A stretch of 64,000 nt of DNA from Nocardia acidivorans NBRC 108247 (GCF_001625085.1 NZ_BDAW01000025.1:57190-121189), one strand, 5' to 3'; positions 48,292-57,079 are shown, counted from the first letter of the stretch. The notes: generated from the letters alone by a model not told the origin. Made by a program: numbers and translations.

Positions 48292-49923
48292 GTGATCACC
48301 GCGACCGACCTGGAGGTCCGGGCCGGAGTCCGCACCCTGTTGACGGCGCCCGGGCCGGCGCTGCGGGTGCAGGCCGGTGATCGCATCGGTTTGGTCGGGC
48401 GCAATGGCGCCGGGAAGACCACCACGCTGCGAATTCTGGCCGGTGAGGGAGAACCTTACGCGGGCAAGGTGATGCGGTCCGGGGATTTGGGGTATTTGCC
48501 GCAGGATCCGCGCGAGGGCAATCTCGATGTACTGGGGCGGGACCGGGTGCTGTCGGCGCGTGGGCTGGACACGCTGATCCGCGATATGGAGAAGCAGCAG
48601 ACCATTATGGCCGAGGTGGCCGATGATGCCGCCCGCGATAAGGCCGTGCGCAAGTACGGGCAGCTCGAGGACCGGTTCTCGGCGCTCGGCGGATACGTCG
48701 CCGAGAGTGAGGCGGCGCGGATCTGCAGCAGCCTCGGACTGCCGGATCGGGTGCTCGCGCAGCCGCTGCGCACGCTCTCGGGCGGTCAGCGCCGTCGAAT
48801 CGAATTGGCGCGCATCCTGTTCGCCGCCTCCGACGGCAGCGGCGGCAAGTCCAACACCACGCTGCTGCTGGACGAGCCCACCAACCACCTCGACGCCGAT
48901 TCCATCACCTGGCTGCGCGGCTTCCTGCAGAGCCACGAGGGCGGGCTCATCGTCATCTCCCACGATGTCGAACTGCTCGGCGACGTGGTGAACAAGGTCT
49001 GGTTCCTCGACGCCGTGCGCGGTGAGGCCGATATCTACAACATGGGCTGGCAGAAATACCTCGACGCCCGCGCCACCGATGAACAGCGCCGCCGGCGCGA
49101 ACGCGCCAATGCCGAGAAGAAGGCCGGCGCGCTCAAGCAGCAGGCCGCCAAACTCGGCGCGAAGGCCACCAAAGCCGCTGCCGCACACCAGATGATCAAG
49201 CGCGCCGAACGCATGCTCTCGGAGGTGGACGAGTTGCGCGTGGCCGACCGGGTTGCCCGCATCAAGTTCCCCAACCCGGCCACCTGCGGCAAGACCCCGC
49301 TCATGGCCGAGAACCTGACCAAGATGTACGGGTCGCTGGAGATCTTCGCGGGCGTGGACCTGGCCATCGACCGCGGCAGCCGCGTGGTCATCCTCGGGCT
49401 CAACGGTGCGGGTAAGACCACGTTGCTGCGCCTGCTCGCCGGGGCGGAACAGCCCACCGCGGGCAATCTGGTCCCGGGCCACGGCCTCAAGGTCGGCTAC
49501 TTCGCCCAGGAGCACGACACTCTCGACGACAATGCCAGCGTCTGGGAGAACATCCGGCACGCGGCTCCCGACGCCGGTGAGCAGGACCTACGCGGACTGC
49601 TCGGCGCGTTCATGTTCTCCGGTCCGCAGCTGGATCAGCCCGCGGGCACGCTCTCCGGCGGTGAGAAGACCCGTCTGGCGCTGGCCGGTCTGGTCTCCTC
49701 CGCCGCGAACGTGCTGCTGCTGGACGAGCCGACCAACAACCTCGACCCGATCTCGCGTGAGCAGGTGCTGGACGCGCTGCGCAGCTATGCGGGCGCGGTC
49801 GTACTGGTCACCCACGATCCGGGCGCGGCCGAGGCGCTCAATCCCGAGCGGGTCATCATGCTGCCCGACGGCACCGAGGACCACTGGTCGCAGGAGTACC
49901 TGGAGCTCATTCAGCTCGCCTGA
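48292..49923 (+). CDS. ABC-F ATPase, orthologue of mycobacterial Rv1473
   Basis: 543-residue ABC-F protein with two nucleotide-binding domains and no membrane part: Walker A sites GLVGRNGAGKTTT and ILGLNGAGKTTL, signatures TLSGGQRRRIELAR and TLSGGEKTRLALAG, Walker B regions LLLDEPTNHLD and LLLDEPTNNLD, and a charged linker between. ABC-F proteins act on the ribosome, in translation control or macrolide protection. The sequence and its place upstream of the acnR-acn-ripA block match Rv1473 of M. tuberculosis. GTG 48292 is the start. Confidence 0.93.
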   Translation: MITATDLEVRAGVRTLLTAPGPALRVQAGDRIGLVGRNGAGKTTTLRILAGEGEPYAGKVMRSGDLGYLPQDPREGNLDVLGRDRVLSARGLDTLIRDMEKQQTIMAEVADDAARDKAVRKYGQLEDRFSALGGYVAESEAARICSSLGLPDRVLAQPLRTLSGGQRRRIELARILFAASDGSGGKSNTTLLLDEPTNHLDADSITWLRGFLQSHEGGLIVISHDVELLGDVVNKVWFLDAVRGEADIYNMGWQKYLDARATDEQRRRRERANAEKKAGALKQQAAKLGAKATKAAAAHQMIKRAERMLSEVDELRVADRVARIKFPNPATCGKTPLMAENLTKMYGSLEIFAGVDLAIDRGSRVVILGLNGAGKTTLLRLLAGAEQPTAGNLVPGHGLKVGYFAQEHDTLDDNASVWENIRHAAPDAGEQDLRGLLGAFMFSGPQLDQPAGTLSGGEKTRLALAGLVSSAANVLLLDEPTNNLDPISREQVLDALRSYAGAVVLVTHDPGAAEALNPERVIMLPDGTEDHWSQEYLELIQLA

Positions 49924-49931
49924 GCCGAGCG

Positions 49932-49961
49932 GGCACCGACTGCCGAATGGCAGTCGGTGCC
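49932..49961. terminator. Strong hairpin terminator between convergent genes
   Basis: GGCACCGACTGCC, a GAAT loop and GGCAGTCGGTGCC form a perfect 13-bp stem between the ABC-F gene and the peptidase gene. Confidence 0.85.
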
Positions 49962-49969
49962 ATTCACGG

Positions 49970-51142
49970 TCAGTGCCGTTCCGCCAGAAGCTCTTTCAGC
50001 TGATCATGCGGGAGCGCGGGGGAGAAGTGCCCATCGCGCCCGGTCATATCGGTATTCACGATGAGCGCGTTCAGCACCGCCTCCTCGACCGCGTCGACCA
50101 CGGCCGCATAGAACCGATCCATCCGATTCCACGGCAGCCGCGTCGTGGTGATCAACTCGTCCGCGCTCGGATCCCCCACGGGGAAGCCGGTTTCCGCGGG
50201 CCGGTCCCCGGCGGTGGAGAAGGCCAGGAACAGATCACCGGAGAACAGACTGCCCGTGGTTCCGGTGCGGCCCAGGCCGAATGGCACGCGCCGCGCCATC
50301 GCCGTGCATTGCAGCGCGTGCAGCGGTGCGTCGGTCGCCACGATCACGATGACCGATCCGGCACCGCCCGGCGCGGCGGGCGAGCGGTCCGGCGCGGTGC
50401 CCCAGGAACCGGACTCCTGCGGATTGCCCGCTGTGATCCGGGAGCCGATTCGCCGACCGGCGACCGTAAGTTCGTGGCGCGAACCGAAATTCGCCTGGAG
50501 GAACACCCCGACCGTGTAGGTCCGCGCCCCGAACTCGACCAGCCGTGAGGCGGTCCCGCTGCCGCCCTTGAACGCATAGCAGTTCATGCCGGTCCCGCCG
50601 CCCACCGAACCCTCCTGGAGGGGACCGGATTCCGCCGCGTCGAGTGCCTCGGCCACGATCTCCGGCGTCACGTGACCGCCGTTGATGTCATTGAGATACC
50701 CGTCCCAGGTCTCAGCGCAAACCGGTAGCAACCATTGCCGCGCCAAGTCCGGATGCCGCCGATTGATCCACTCGATCGTCCCGGTGTGACTCGGCCCGAT
50801 CGCATGGGTGTTGGAAATGGTGATCGGCGTGGTCAGCTCGCCCACCTCGTCGATCCATGCGGTGCCGGTCATTTCGCCATTGCCGTTGAGCACGTACCGC
50901 CCCGCCGCGCAGGGACGGCCCACCCCGGCGCGCCCGCGCGGCAGGATCGCGGTCACGCCCGTGCGCACCGGGCCCGCACCGCGCCGCAGCGGGCCCTCTC
51001 CCGCGATGAGAGTGCGGTACCCGACCTCGATGCCCGGAACATCGGTGAGGGCGTTCCACGGCCCGGTCCGTCCCGGCAGGTCGATACCCAGCCCCCGCGC
51101 CCGGGGGCGGCCGTCGGGTGAAAACGCTTGCGGGTCGGTCAT
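49970..51142 (-). CDS. P1/DmpA-type aminopeptidase (N-terminal nucleophile hydrolase)
   Basis: 390-residue member of the DmpA/BapA family, which cleaves itself to expose a catalytic Ser. The likely cleavage site is before Ser in GGAGSVIVIVATDAPLHAL; other family blocks are GPWNALTDVPGIEVG, TPITISNTHAIGPSHTGTIE and GSVGGGTGMNCYAFKGG. Substrates are N-terminal residues of peptides, including D- or beta-amino acids. Its ATG directly follows the TAG of the tetR gene, so the two are coupled. Confidence 0.92.
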   Translation of the reverse strand: MTDPQAFSPDGRPRARGLGIDLPGRTGPWNALTDVPGIEVGYRTLIAGEGPLRRGAGPVRTGVTAILPRGRAGVGRPCAAGRYVLNGNGEMTGTAWIDEVGELTTPITISNTHAIGPSHTGTIEWINRRHPDLARQWLLPVCAETWDGYLNDINGGHVTPEIVAEALDAAESGPLQEGSVGGGTGMNCYAFKGGSGTASRLVEFGARTYTVGVFLQANFGSRHELTVAGRRIGSRITAGNPQESGSWGTAPDRSPAAPGGAGSVIVIVATDAPLHALQCTAMARRVPFGLGRTGTTGSLFSGDLFLAFSTAGDRPAETGFPVGDPSADELITTTRLPWNRMDRFYAAVVDAVEEAVLNALIVNTDMTGRDGHFSPALPHDQLKELLAERH

Positions 51143-51766
51143 CTACAGCTCCTTCGGCGGCGTGACGATATCCGGGCAGCAGGTGGCGGTGCACGCGTAG
51201 GAGCAGATCAGCCGGGCGGCACGGGCTTTGGTCATGGTCCGGTTGCCGCCCACGATATGCAGGCCGTAGGCGTCCTCGAGGGCCACGAAATTGGCGGCCA
51301 CGTCCAGGATGGGCGCGTCGATCAGGAAATGTCCCTGTGCCACACCGACTTCCAGGGCGGTCAGATACAGCGCCACCTGCTTCTCGAACAGCGAGGTGAT
51401 CAGATCTCCGTGCGCGGCGGCGATATTGGTGTACCCCTCCAGCCGGTACAGCGCGACGACGAGGGCATCGGCATCGGATTCCGGCAGACCCGCCCAGATG
51501 AGCGCGCCCAGTTTGCGGCGCGCGTCGATGATCCCGGTGACCATTTCCAGGCGCTCGGTGAAGAACCGGTCGCCGGCCTCGCGATGCACCGTGCGCAGCA
51601 GATTGTCCAGGTCTTCGAAGTAGTAGTGCACGGTGCCGGGGGAGACGCCCGCGAACTCGGCGACATCCCGGATCCGCACCCGGCCGACACCGCGATCGGC
51701 GACCGTGGCCAGTGCCGCGTCCAGGATCGTGCGGCGGGCCCGCTCCTGATTCTTCTGTCGCGCCAT
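51143..51766 (-). CDS. TetR family regulator of the peptidase locus
   Basis: 207-residue TetR regulator: ERARRTILDAALATVADRGV, RIRDVAEFAGVSPGTVHYYF in the HTH, then a ligand domain. ATG 51766 follows GGGAGGGG; the ATG at 51787 is less likely. It is the first gene of the tetR-peptidase operon and divergent from a broken amino-acid permease. A 15-base palindrome upstream is its likely operator. Confidence 0.88.
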   Translation of the reverse strand: MARQKNQERARRTILDAALATVADRGVGRVRIRDVAEFAGVSPGTVHYYFEDLDNLLRTVHREAGDRFFTERLEMVTGIIDARRKLGALIWAGLPESDADALVVALYRLEGYTNIAAAHGDLITSLFEKQVALYLTALEVGVAQGHFLIDAPILDVAANFVALEDAYGLHIVGGNRTMTKARAARLICSYACTATCCPDIVTPPKEL

Positions 51767-51815
51767 CGTTGCCCCTCCCGCATTCATTGACGTGCGGTTA
51801 AGTGATCGGTATATC

Positions 51816-51830
51816 CAATACCAGGTATTG
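51816..51830. promoter_or_regulatory. Palindromic operator upstream of tetR
   Basis: CAATACC-A-GGTATTG, a perfect 7+7 inverted repeat between the tetR gene and the permease remnant. Confidence 0.68.
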
Positions 51831-51877
51831 CCAGCGATGCAGGCTCATTCTTCGATTGTAAGTCAGAGAAAGGCCGC

Positions 51878-52648
51878 ATGATGACGACTCCCGTACCGAC
51901 CGGCCGCAATGCCGACGACGATGAACGATCCAGCTACCGGCAACAACTCTCGCGCGCCCTCGGCGTAGGCGAGAACATTCTCATCACGCTCTCGGCCGTG
52001 ACACGGCCTCGAGCGTCTTCCTTTCTCGCAGTTGAGCGGTAAATGGGTCGGCGTCGCGGTGATCGTGGGACGACCGGGGTCGCGGTGCTCAATATCAAGA
52101 CCAATGCCCGGGTCACCGGCGTCTTCCTCGCGATCGAGGTGGCGGCCATCGCGGTGCTGGTCGTGCTCGGCTTCGCGAATGTGGAACGTGGTCTGTCCGA
52201 ATGGCTTCGGGTGACCACCGGCGGACCGGACCGTCTCACCCGGGTCGGGGCCAGCGCGCTGGCGCTGTGCACCCGTGCTGGCAGACACCCGTCGCGGCCA
52301 CGGTGCTCACCGGTGCCATCGCCGCGATCGCCGCCGCCACACTGCCTTTGAGTTGGTTGATCACCGCCACCGGCGCCGGATTGATCGTGGTTTACTTCCT
52401 CGTCGCGGCCCCGCGGGTGCGCGGCGAATCCTCCAGGGGGACCCGTCGAATGCCGCTGTGGCCGCTGCCGCCGCTGCTCGTCCTCGGCGTGATGGGCTAT
52501 GCCGCATGGAGTTTGGGACGAGATTCCGCCTCGCAATCGATGGTCGCGGGGGGCCACCCTGCTGCTCGGATTCGCCTACTACCTGGCCTATCCGCGACCG
52601 CGGCCGGGTGAGCGCCGGGTACTCCCGGAACCGATTTGCGAGGATTGA
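51878..52648 (+). pseudogene. APC-family amino-acid permease remnant
   Basis: Fragments of an APC permease can be read in different frames: SSYRQQLSRALGVGENILIT near the start, ARVTGVFLAIEVAAIAVLVV in the middle, LPLSWLITATGAGLIVVYFL later, and LLGFAYYLAYPRPRPGERRV at the end. Several transmembrane segments are missing and there are frameshifts, so no transporter can be made. It is divergent from the tetR/P1-peptidase operon, an arrangement that normally pairs peptide or amino-acid uptake with hydrolysis. Confidence 0.85.
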
Positions 52649-52735
52649 GGTGACTCCGATCACAATGATTCATTGATCACAGCCGTCCGAGTCTCTAACC
52701 TGGAGTGAGGCGCCCACGGCGACTCGGAGGAAGTC

Positions 52736-52987
52736 ATGAGTGACAGGCCCGCACAGGGTAAAGCCGTATTGGGTAAAGGCACACGCGTGACGGGAAAGTC
52801 GCGAGACCGCCTGCAAACCCAGCTCAAGAAGCAGTATGAGGCGGGAGCGAGTATTCGCTCCCTGGCCCGAGATACCGGCCGCTCATACGGTTTCATTCAC
52901 AATGTGCTGGTGGAGTCGCATGTGCAACTCCGCAGCCGCGGTGGTGCGAACCGCCGCAAGGCGGCGGCGAAGGCCGGGAGCAAGTAG
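52736..52987 (+). CDS. Small helix-turn-helix protein
   Basis: 83 residues: a basic N-terminus with VLGKGTRVTGKSRDRL, an HTH-like core (YEAGASIRSLARDTGRSYGF) and a Lys/Arg tail. Proteins of this type are widespread in actinobacteria and are probably small DNA-binding regulators. GGAGG precedes the ATG. No target is known. Confidence 0.8.
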   Translation: MSDRPAQGKAVLGKGTRVTGKSRDRLQTQLKKQYEAGASIRSLARDTGRSYGFIHNVLVESHVQLRSRGGANRRKAAAKAGSK

Positions 52988-53097
52988 CCGACCGGGGGAT
53001 CGCAGTGGGTCGGCGGTGAAAACCGTTCGACCACTTGCGATATCGCGTGGCCATCGAACGATGTGCCGCGGCCGCCGGTCGGCGACCGTCCCGCTGC

Positions 53098-54057
53098 TCA
53101 AACGGTGACGGTGCCGTCGCCCAGCACCAGCAGATTGGCCAGCGACTCGAAGATCGGCAACCCGGTCTTGATCTCGAGATAGGCGAACTGTCCCTGCGGG
53201 TTCACCTCGAGGAACCAGACCTCGCCATCGCGGCCGACCCGCAGATCCAGCACCCCGAAGGCCAGTCCGAGCGCGCCCATCAGCGTGGAGAGCGATTTGC
53301 TCACCGAGGCGGGCAGGCGGTCTCGGGTGAAGGCCACCGAGGTGTCCAGGCGCGAATCCACCCGTCCCACACCGGCTTGCGAATCTATCCGCACCACCCA
53401 CTCGATGCCGTCCACCCAGACGATGCGCAGATCGCATTCGGCGTGGATATAGTCCTGGAAAATGGTGGGGGAGTTGCGGATTCCCGGCAGCAGATCGATA
53501 TCGGCCGGGGTCACGATGCGCGTCTCGGTGAACGCGCCGCGCCCGGTACCGGTGCGCTTGAACACCACCGGCCCGGGCCGCGATTCGATGAACGAGCGGG
53601 CCTCGCCGGCATCATTGGTGATGAGCGTTTCGGGCACCGCGAAGCCGGCACGATAGGCCGTCTCCAATTGCACCAGTTTGCGATTCGCGGTGCGGTCGGC
53701 ACCCGGATCGTTCACCCACAGCGCGGGCATGGACCACAGCAGACCCTGGAGGAAGCCATCGCATTCGGCCTGCCGGTAGTCATCGTCCGCACTGCGCATA
53801 CTGCCCGGCACCTGGGTCGGATGCGGGCGTCGCCACCACACCGAGGAGACCGCGTCGAGTCCGAGAATATGGGAGAGGCTGCGTGAGGTGCCGTCCCGGC
53901 TGACCCGGAAAGTGCCGTTCTCACGCGGGAAGTCACGCATATCGAGCCGAATCGGACTGAGCGCGTGGTGTTTACGAAGCGTGGCGGCGAGCGCATCGCC
54001 GTGCAGGTCGTCGGCTTCGGTGACAACGAGCACCGAACCCATGGAGCGGGCAGACAT
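53098..54057 (-). CDS. ATP-grasp ligase of the graspetide (MvdC/MvdD-like) type
   Basis: 319-residue ATP-grasp enzyme. FKRTGTGRGAFTETRIVTPA and the C-terminal WFLEVNPQGQFAYLEIKTGL, with PIFESLANLL, are typical of ligases that form ester or amide crosslinks between side chains in ribosomal peptides (microviridin/graspetide family). An N-terminal segment with SVWWRRPHPTQVP is also typical. ATG 54057 lies seven bases after the stop of the upstream gene, which may encode the precursor. No methyltransferase, protease or transporter is adjacent. Confidence 0.85.
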   Translation of the reverse strand: MSARSMGSVLVVTEADDLHGDALAATLRKHHALSPIRLDMRDFPRENGTFRVSRDGTSRSLSHILGLDAVSSVWWRRPHPTQVPGSMRSADDDYRQAECDGFLQGLLWSMPALWVNDPGADRTANRKLVQLETAYRAGFAVPETLITNDAGEARSFIESRPGPVVFKRTGTGRGAFTETRIVTPADIDLLPGIRNSPTIFQDYIHAECDLRIVWVDGIEWVVRIDSQAGVGRVDSRLDTSVAFTRDRLPASVSKSLSTLMGALGLAFGVLDLRVGRDGEVWFLEVNPQGQFAYLEIKTGLPIFESLANLLVLGDGTVTV

Positions 54058-54064
54058 CCGAGCG

Positions 54065-54526
54065 TCAGTCGAGACTGTCGGCGGCGATGCCGTCGTCACT
54101 GCCGCGCAGCGAACGTGTCTGCACGCAGGTCATGGTGGCACCGGCGACGCCCGGGTTCGGGGTGAGCTCGAGACCGCGAGCCCAGACCTCGGTGAGCGCG
54201 GCCAACTCGTCATCGCCGCGGGCGGGGGAGTAATCCTGCGGAATCGTCGGCGGTCGCTCGGTGAGTTCGATACGACGGCGCTGCGTAAAATCCGCTGTGG
54301 CGCCGTTACGTACGCGGACGAATACCGGACGGCCCTCGCAGATTCCCTGCGCTGCCGCAACTTCCCTTTCGGTCAGGTCCAGTACATCCGCGCGATTCAG
54401 CGTCCAGGTGCCGTCGGTGACGCGCACGCTGATATGCCGATCGGTGGATGCTACGAGATAGCCGGATAGTGGCGGCGCAGTAGCGTCGATATGCGCTGAC
54501 GCGAGGTGATGGAGGGCGCCGGTCAT
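54065..54526 (-). CDS. Candidate graspetide precursor or partner protein
   Basis: 153 residues without known family. The body is small and beta-like (SGYLVASTDRHISVRVTDGT). The C-terminus is rich in Thr, Ser and Asp (TRSLRGSDDGIAADSLD), the residues that ATP-grasp ligases crosslink. GGAG stands six bases before ATG 54526. Its position directly before the ATP-grasp gene (seven-base gap) makes it the natural precursor candidate, although it is long and its body could instead be a separate recognition protein. Confidence 0.6.
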   Translation of the reverse strand: MTGALHHLASAHIDATAPPLSGYLVASTDRHISVRVTDGTWTLNRADVLDLTEREVAAAQGICEGRPVFVRVRNGATADFTQRRRIELTERPPTIPQDYSPARGDDELAALTEVWARGLELTPNPGVAGATMTCVQTRSLRGSDDGIAADSLD

Positions 54527-54696
54527 GCTTAACTCCGATCTGCTCGGGATTTGCTGCGGGGCCGAGCTTGATCTGAATCATATCCCTCGAGGGCGCTCGT
54601 TCGGTTCGCAACGAAATATTTCCAACGCTCCGGCAAACCCTACCGAGGCGTCGGAAACCGCTCAGCCTGAGACTTTTTCGCTACACCGCGCGCAAA

Positions 54697-55113
54697 TCAG
54701 AGTCCGAGTACGCCGGGCGCTTCGGCGAGTCTTCGCAATGCCGCACCCGGATCGGCGACGAGCTTGCGGGCCTTCAGATCCATGACCCCGGCGGTCACCG
54801 TGATCTCGGCCGATACGGTGCCGTCCAGTTTCCGGATCTCCTGGCGCATCCGGAACACCTTGCCGTCGGCCCATTCGAAATCGCAGCTCACGGTCACTTC
54901 ATCGCCCAGACGCAGTTCGCGGAAGTACTTGATGTTGTTCTCCAGCACCACCGGGCCGATACCGGAGTGGACCATCTTCTCGCCGGGTACGCCCGCCGCC
55001 TTCAGCATCTCCCAGCGCGCGTGCTCCGCGTACTGCAGGTATACGGCCTGATTGAGATGACCATTGATGTCGAGCTCATAGCCGCGCACGGTGACCGGAA
55101 CAGAGAATGGCAT
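54697..55113 (-). CDS. Acyl-CoA thioesterase (hotdog, 4-hydroxybenzoyl-CoA type)
   Basis: 138-residue hotdog-fold thioesterase: the catalytic-region pattern YELDINGHLNQAVYLQYAEH, ENNIKYFRELRLGDEVTVSC and RMRQEIRKLDGTVSAEI. It should hydrolyse an acyl-CoA in the cytoplasm. ATG 55113 is chosen because the protein aligns from PFSVPVTVRG; the ribosome site is weak. Confidence 0.88.
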   Translation of the reverse strand: MPFSVPVTVRGYELDINGHLNQAVYLQYAEHARWEMLKAAGVPGEKMVHSGIGPVVLENNIKYFRELRLGDEVTVSCDFEWADGKVFRMRQEIRKLDGTVSAEITVTAGVMDLKARKLVADPGAALRRLAEAPGVLGL

Positions 55114-55266
55114 GAATCGAACAACCCCGGCAATCGGACTCGCATTCCGGAAATTCGGTGGTCTGCCGCACAATCCGGCGATTGCCGGGCTACTCGGGGA
55201 CGCAGTCGCCGCGGCGGTATTGCCGCAGGTTGGCGCGGTGCCGAACACGCGCGACCGGTTTGTCGT

Positions 55267-55764
55267 TCAGCGTCGATGGGCATTGCGCTCGGCCCACCAG
55301 TCCGGGCGGTCGATGAAGTGGTTGTCGAACTCCTCCTGCGCCGCGGCCAACTCCTCGAAGCCGGATTCTCCCTTGGCGATTCGATCCAGGGTGCGGAAGT
55401 ACTCGAAGCGCTGTACGCCCGGCATGAGCGCGATCAGGATGCGCGCCCCGCTGTCCGGCGTGGCGCCGAAGGCGTGCGGCATCAGCTTGGGCACCACGAT
55501 CGAGCCGCCCGCGGCGACGCTGACGATGCGATCGCCCGCGAGCAACTGGAGCTCGCCCTCGGCGACATAGAACAGCTCATCGGAGAGCGTGTGGAAATGC
55601 GGGGCCGCGCCGTCCGCACCCTGCTTCATGGTGACTTCGAGGGTGCTGACCGAACCACCGGTCTCGTTGGCGTCGAGCAGCAGTCGCATGGTGACGTTCT
55701 CGGTGAGCAGGGTCTCGGCCTCGTGCGGCTGGCGGAGGGCGACGGGGCGGGAAGTGCTGTTCAT
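55267..55764 (-). CDS. Cupin-domain protein
   Basis: 165-residue single cupin with APHFHTLSDELFYVAEGELQ and VVPKLMPHAFGA as the two metal-binding motifs. It is divergent from the marR gene across a palindrome, so the two are probably a repressor-target pair. Function (dioxygenase, isomerase or sensor) unknown. Confidence 0.87.
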   Translation of the reverse strand: MNSTSRPVALRQPHEAETLLTENVTMRLLLDANETGGSVSTLEVTMKQGADGAAPHFHTLSDELFYVAEGELQLLAGDRIVSVAAGGSIVVPKLMPHAFGATPDSGARILIALMPGVQRFEYFRTLDRIAKGESGFEELAAAQEEFDNHFIDRPDWWAERNAHRR

Positions 55765-55790
55765 GGCAAGCTCCGAATTATTCGGTGAGT

Positions 55791-55812
55791 TATAGTTCGC
55801 TATCAAACTATA
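55791..55812. promoter_or_regulatory. MarR-type palindromic operator
   Basis: TATAGTT-N8-AACTATA, a perfect 7+7 inverted repeat between the cupin gene and marR. AT-rich arms of this length are typical of MarR sites. Confidence 0.8.
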
Positions 55813-55826
55813 TAGGAGCGAATAGA

Positions 55827-56342
55827 ATGCTGTCCATGGGTGAAGCGAAATCAGATGCGGTCGACACCATCACCGCACAGTGGCACCACGAGCGGCCCGA
55901 TCTGGACCTGGAGGCCATGGCCATCATCGGCCGCCTCGGGCGACTGTCCGTCGTGGCCGGGCGGCAGATCGAAGAGGTCTTCGCCGCACACGGATTGCAG
56001 CGCGGGGAGTTCGATGTGGTTGCGGCGCTGAGGCGTTCGGGCGCGCCCTATGAGCTCAACCCCTCGGTGCTGGCCGATACGCTCATGCTCTCGCGCGCGG
56101 GGATGACGGGCCGCCTGGATCGCCTGGAGAAGGCGGGACTGGTGCGCCGGATCGCCGATGCGGGGGATCGGCGGGCGGTGCGCGTTGCCCTCACCGATCG
56201 CGGACTGGAATTGATCGACCAGCTGATCACCGAGCACGTGGAGAACGAAACCCGTATTCTCTCGGTGCTTTCCGCGAAGGATCGCAAGGATTTGGACCGG
56301 ATCACCCGGCTGCTGCTCGCGGATCTGGAGCGCGGTGAATGA
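55827..56342 (+). CDS. MarR family regulator
   Basis: 171-residue winged-HTH regulator: GRLGRLSVVAGRQIEEVFAA, the recognition region LADTLMLSRAGMTGRLDRLE and the wing RRIADAGDRRAVRVALT. AGGAG lies seven bases before ATG 55827. It probably represses itself and the divergent cupin gene through the palindrome at 55791-55812. Confidence 0.9.
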   Translation: MLSMGEAKSDAVDTITAQWHHERPDLDLEAMAIIGRLGRLSVVAGRQIEEVFAAHGLQRGEFDVVAALRRSGAPYELNPSVLADTLMLSRAGMTGRLDRLEKAGLVRRIADAGDRRAVRVALTDRGLELIDQLITEHVENETRILSVLSAKDRKDLDRITRLLLADLERGE

Positions 56343-56346
56343 GGGG

Positions 56347-56419
56347 CCATGACGGCGGGAATCGAACCCGCGACCTTCCACATGCAGTACGGACGCTCGA
56401 CCTGCTGAGCTACATCATG
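56347..56419 (-). tRNA. Unusual tRNA-like gene, anticodon position TGC (Ala)
   Basis: A 73-base cloverleaf folds on the minus strand: acceptor CATGATG/CGTCATG, TA at 8-9, D arm GCTC...GAGC, T arm GCGGG-TTCGATT-CCCGC, five-base variable loop. The anticodon loop reads ACTGCAT, giving TGC at 56384-56386, but position 33 is C instead of the invariant T and the anticodon stem has two G-T pairs. Flanking GGC/GCC extend the acceptor to a 10-bp helix (56345-56422). No CCA is encoded. It may be a degenerate or specialised tRNA. Confidence 0.6.
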
Positions 56420-56459
56420 GCCGCACGGAACCTAGCACTCGCCCGGGTGGGGCGTCGCG

Positions 56460-57026
56460 TCAATTAGGCCGTCGGATAGAGGCTTCCACGACATCGAGCA
56501 CGGCCGCGAGGTTGTCGTTGGCGTGTCCCGAGGCGATGCGCGCGATCAAACCGTCCAGCACCAGGTCGAGATAACCGAGCAGCACGGTGGTGGGCACATC
56601 GTCGCGCAGCGCGCCCTCGGCCTTGCGGCGTTCGAGGCGGGCGACGGTCGCCGCGGTCAGCTCGACCGAGCGCTCTTCCCAATTGCGCCGGAATTCGGGA
56701 TCGTTGCGCAGGCGGCGCGCGATCTCCAAACGTGTTCCGAGCCAGTCGAAATCCTCCGGGCGCGCGAGCATATCCCGCATCACCTGGATCAGGCCCTGGT
56801 TCGCGGCGACCTCGGCCATCCGCCCGGCGTCCTCCTGCGCCAGGGCCAGGAACAGGGCGTCCTTATCGCGGAAGTGATGGAAGATCGCGCCCCGCGACAG
56901 GCCGGTCGCTTCCTCCAGGCGACGCACGGTCGCACCCTCGTAGCCGTACTCGGCGAAGCAACTGCGGGCCCCGTCCAGAATCTGGCTGCGGCGCGCGGCG
57001 AGGTGGTCGTCACTGACCTTGGGCAT
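56460..57026 (-). CDS. acnR: AcnR-type TetR repressor of aconitase
   Basis: 188-residue TetR regulator with LAARRSQILDGARSCFAEYG, EGATVRRLEEATGLSRGAIF in the HTH. Sequence and location directly after acn on the same strand match AcnR of corynebacteria and Rv1474c of mycobacteria. AcnR represses acn under control of citrate and iron in Corynebacterium. A near-consensus AcnR site lies upstream of acn at 60121. Confidence 0.9.
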   Translation of the reverse strand: MPKVSDDHLAARRSQILDGARSCFAEYGYEGATVRRLEEATGLSRGAIFHHFRDKDALFLALAQEDAGRMAEVAANQGLIQVMRDMLARPEDFDWLGTRLEIARRLRNDPEFRRNWEERSVELTAATVARLERRKAEGALRDDVPTTVLLGYLDLVLDGLIARIASGHANDNLAAVLDVVEASIRRPN

Positions 57027-57046
57027 GGACTCCTCCGAAACGGGAT

Positions 57047-57063
57047 GTGCGGAATCTCCGCAC
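57047..57063. promoter_or_regulatory. Palindrome 1 in the acn-acnR gap
   Basis: GTGCGGA-ATC-TCCGCAC, a perfect 7+7 inverted repeat about 20 bases upstream of acnR. Regulator unknown. Confidence 0.55.
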
Positions 57064-57079
57064 CGATCTGAGATGACCG

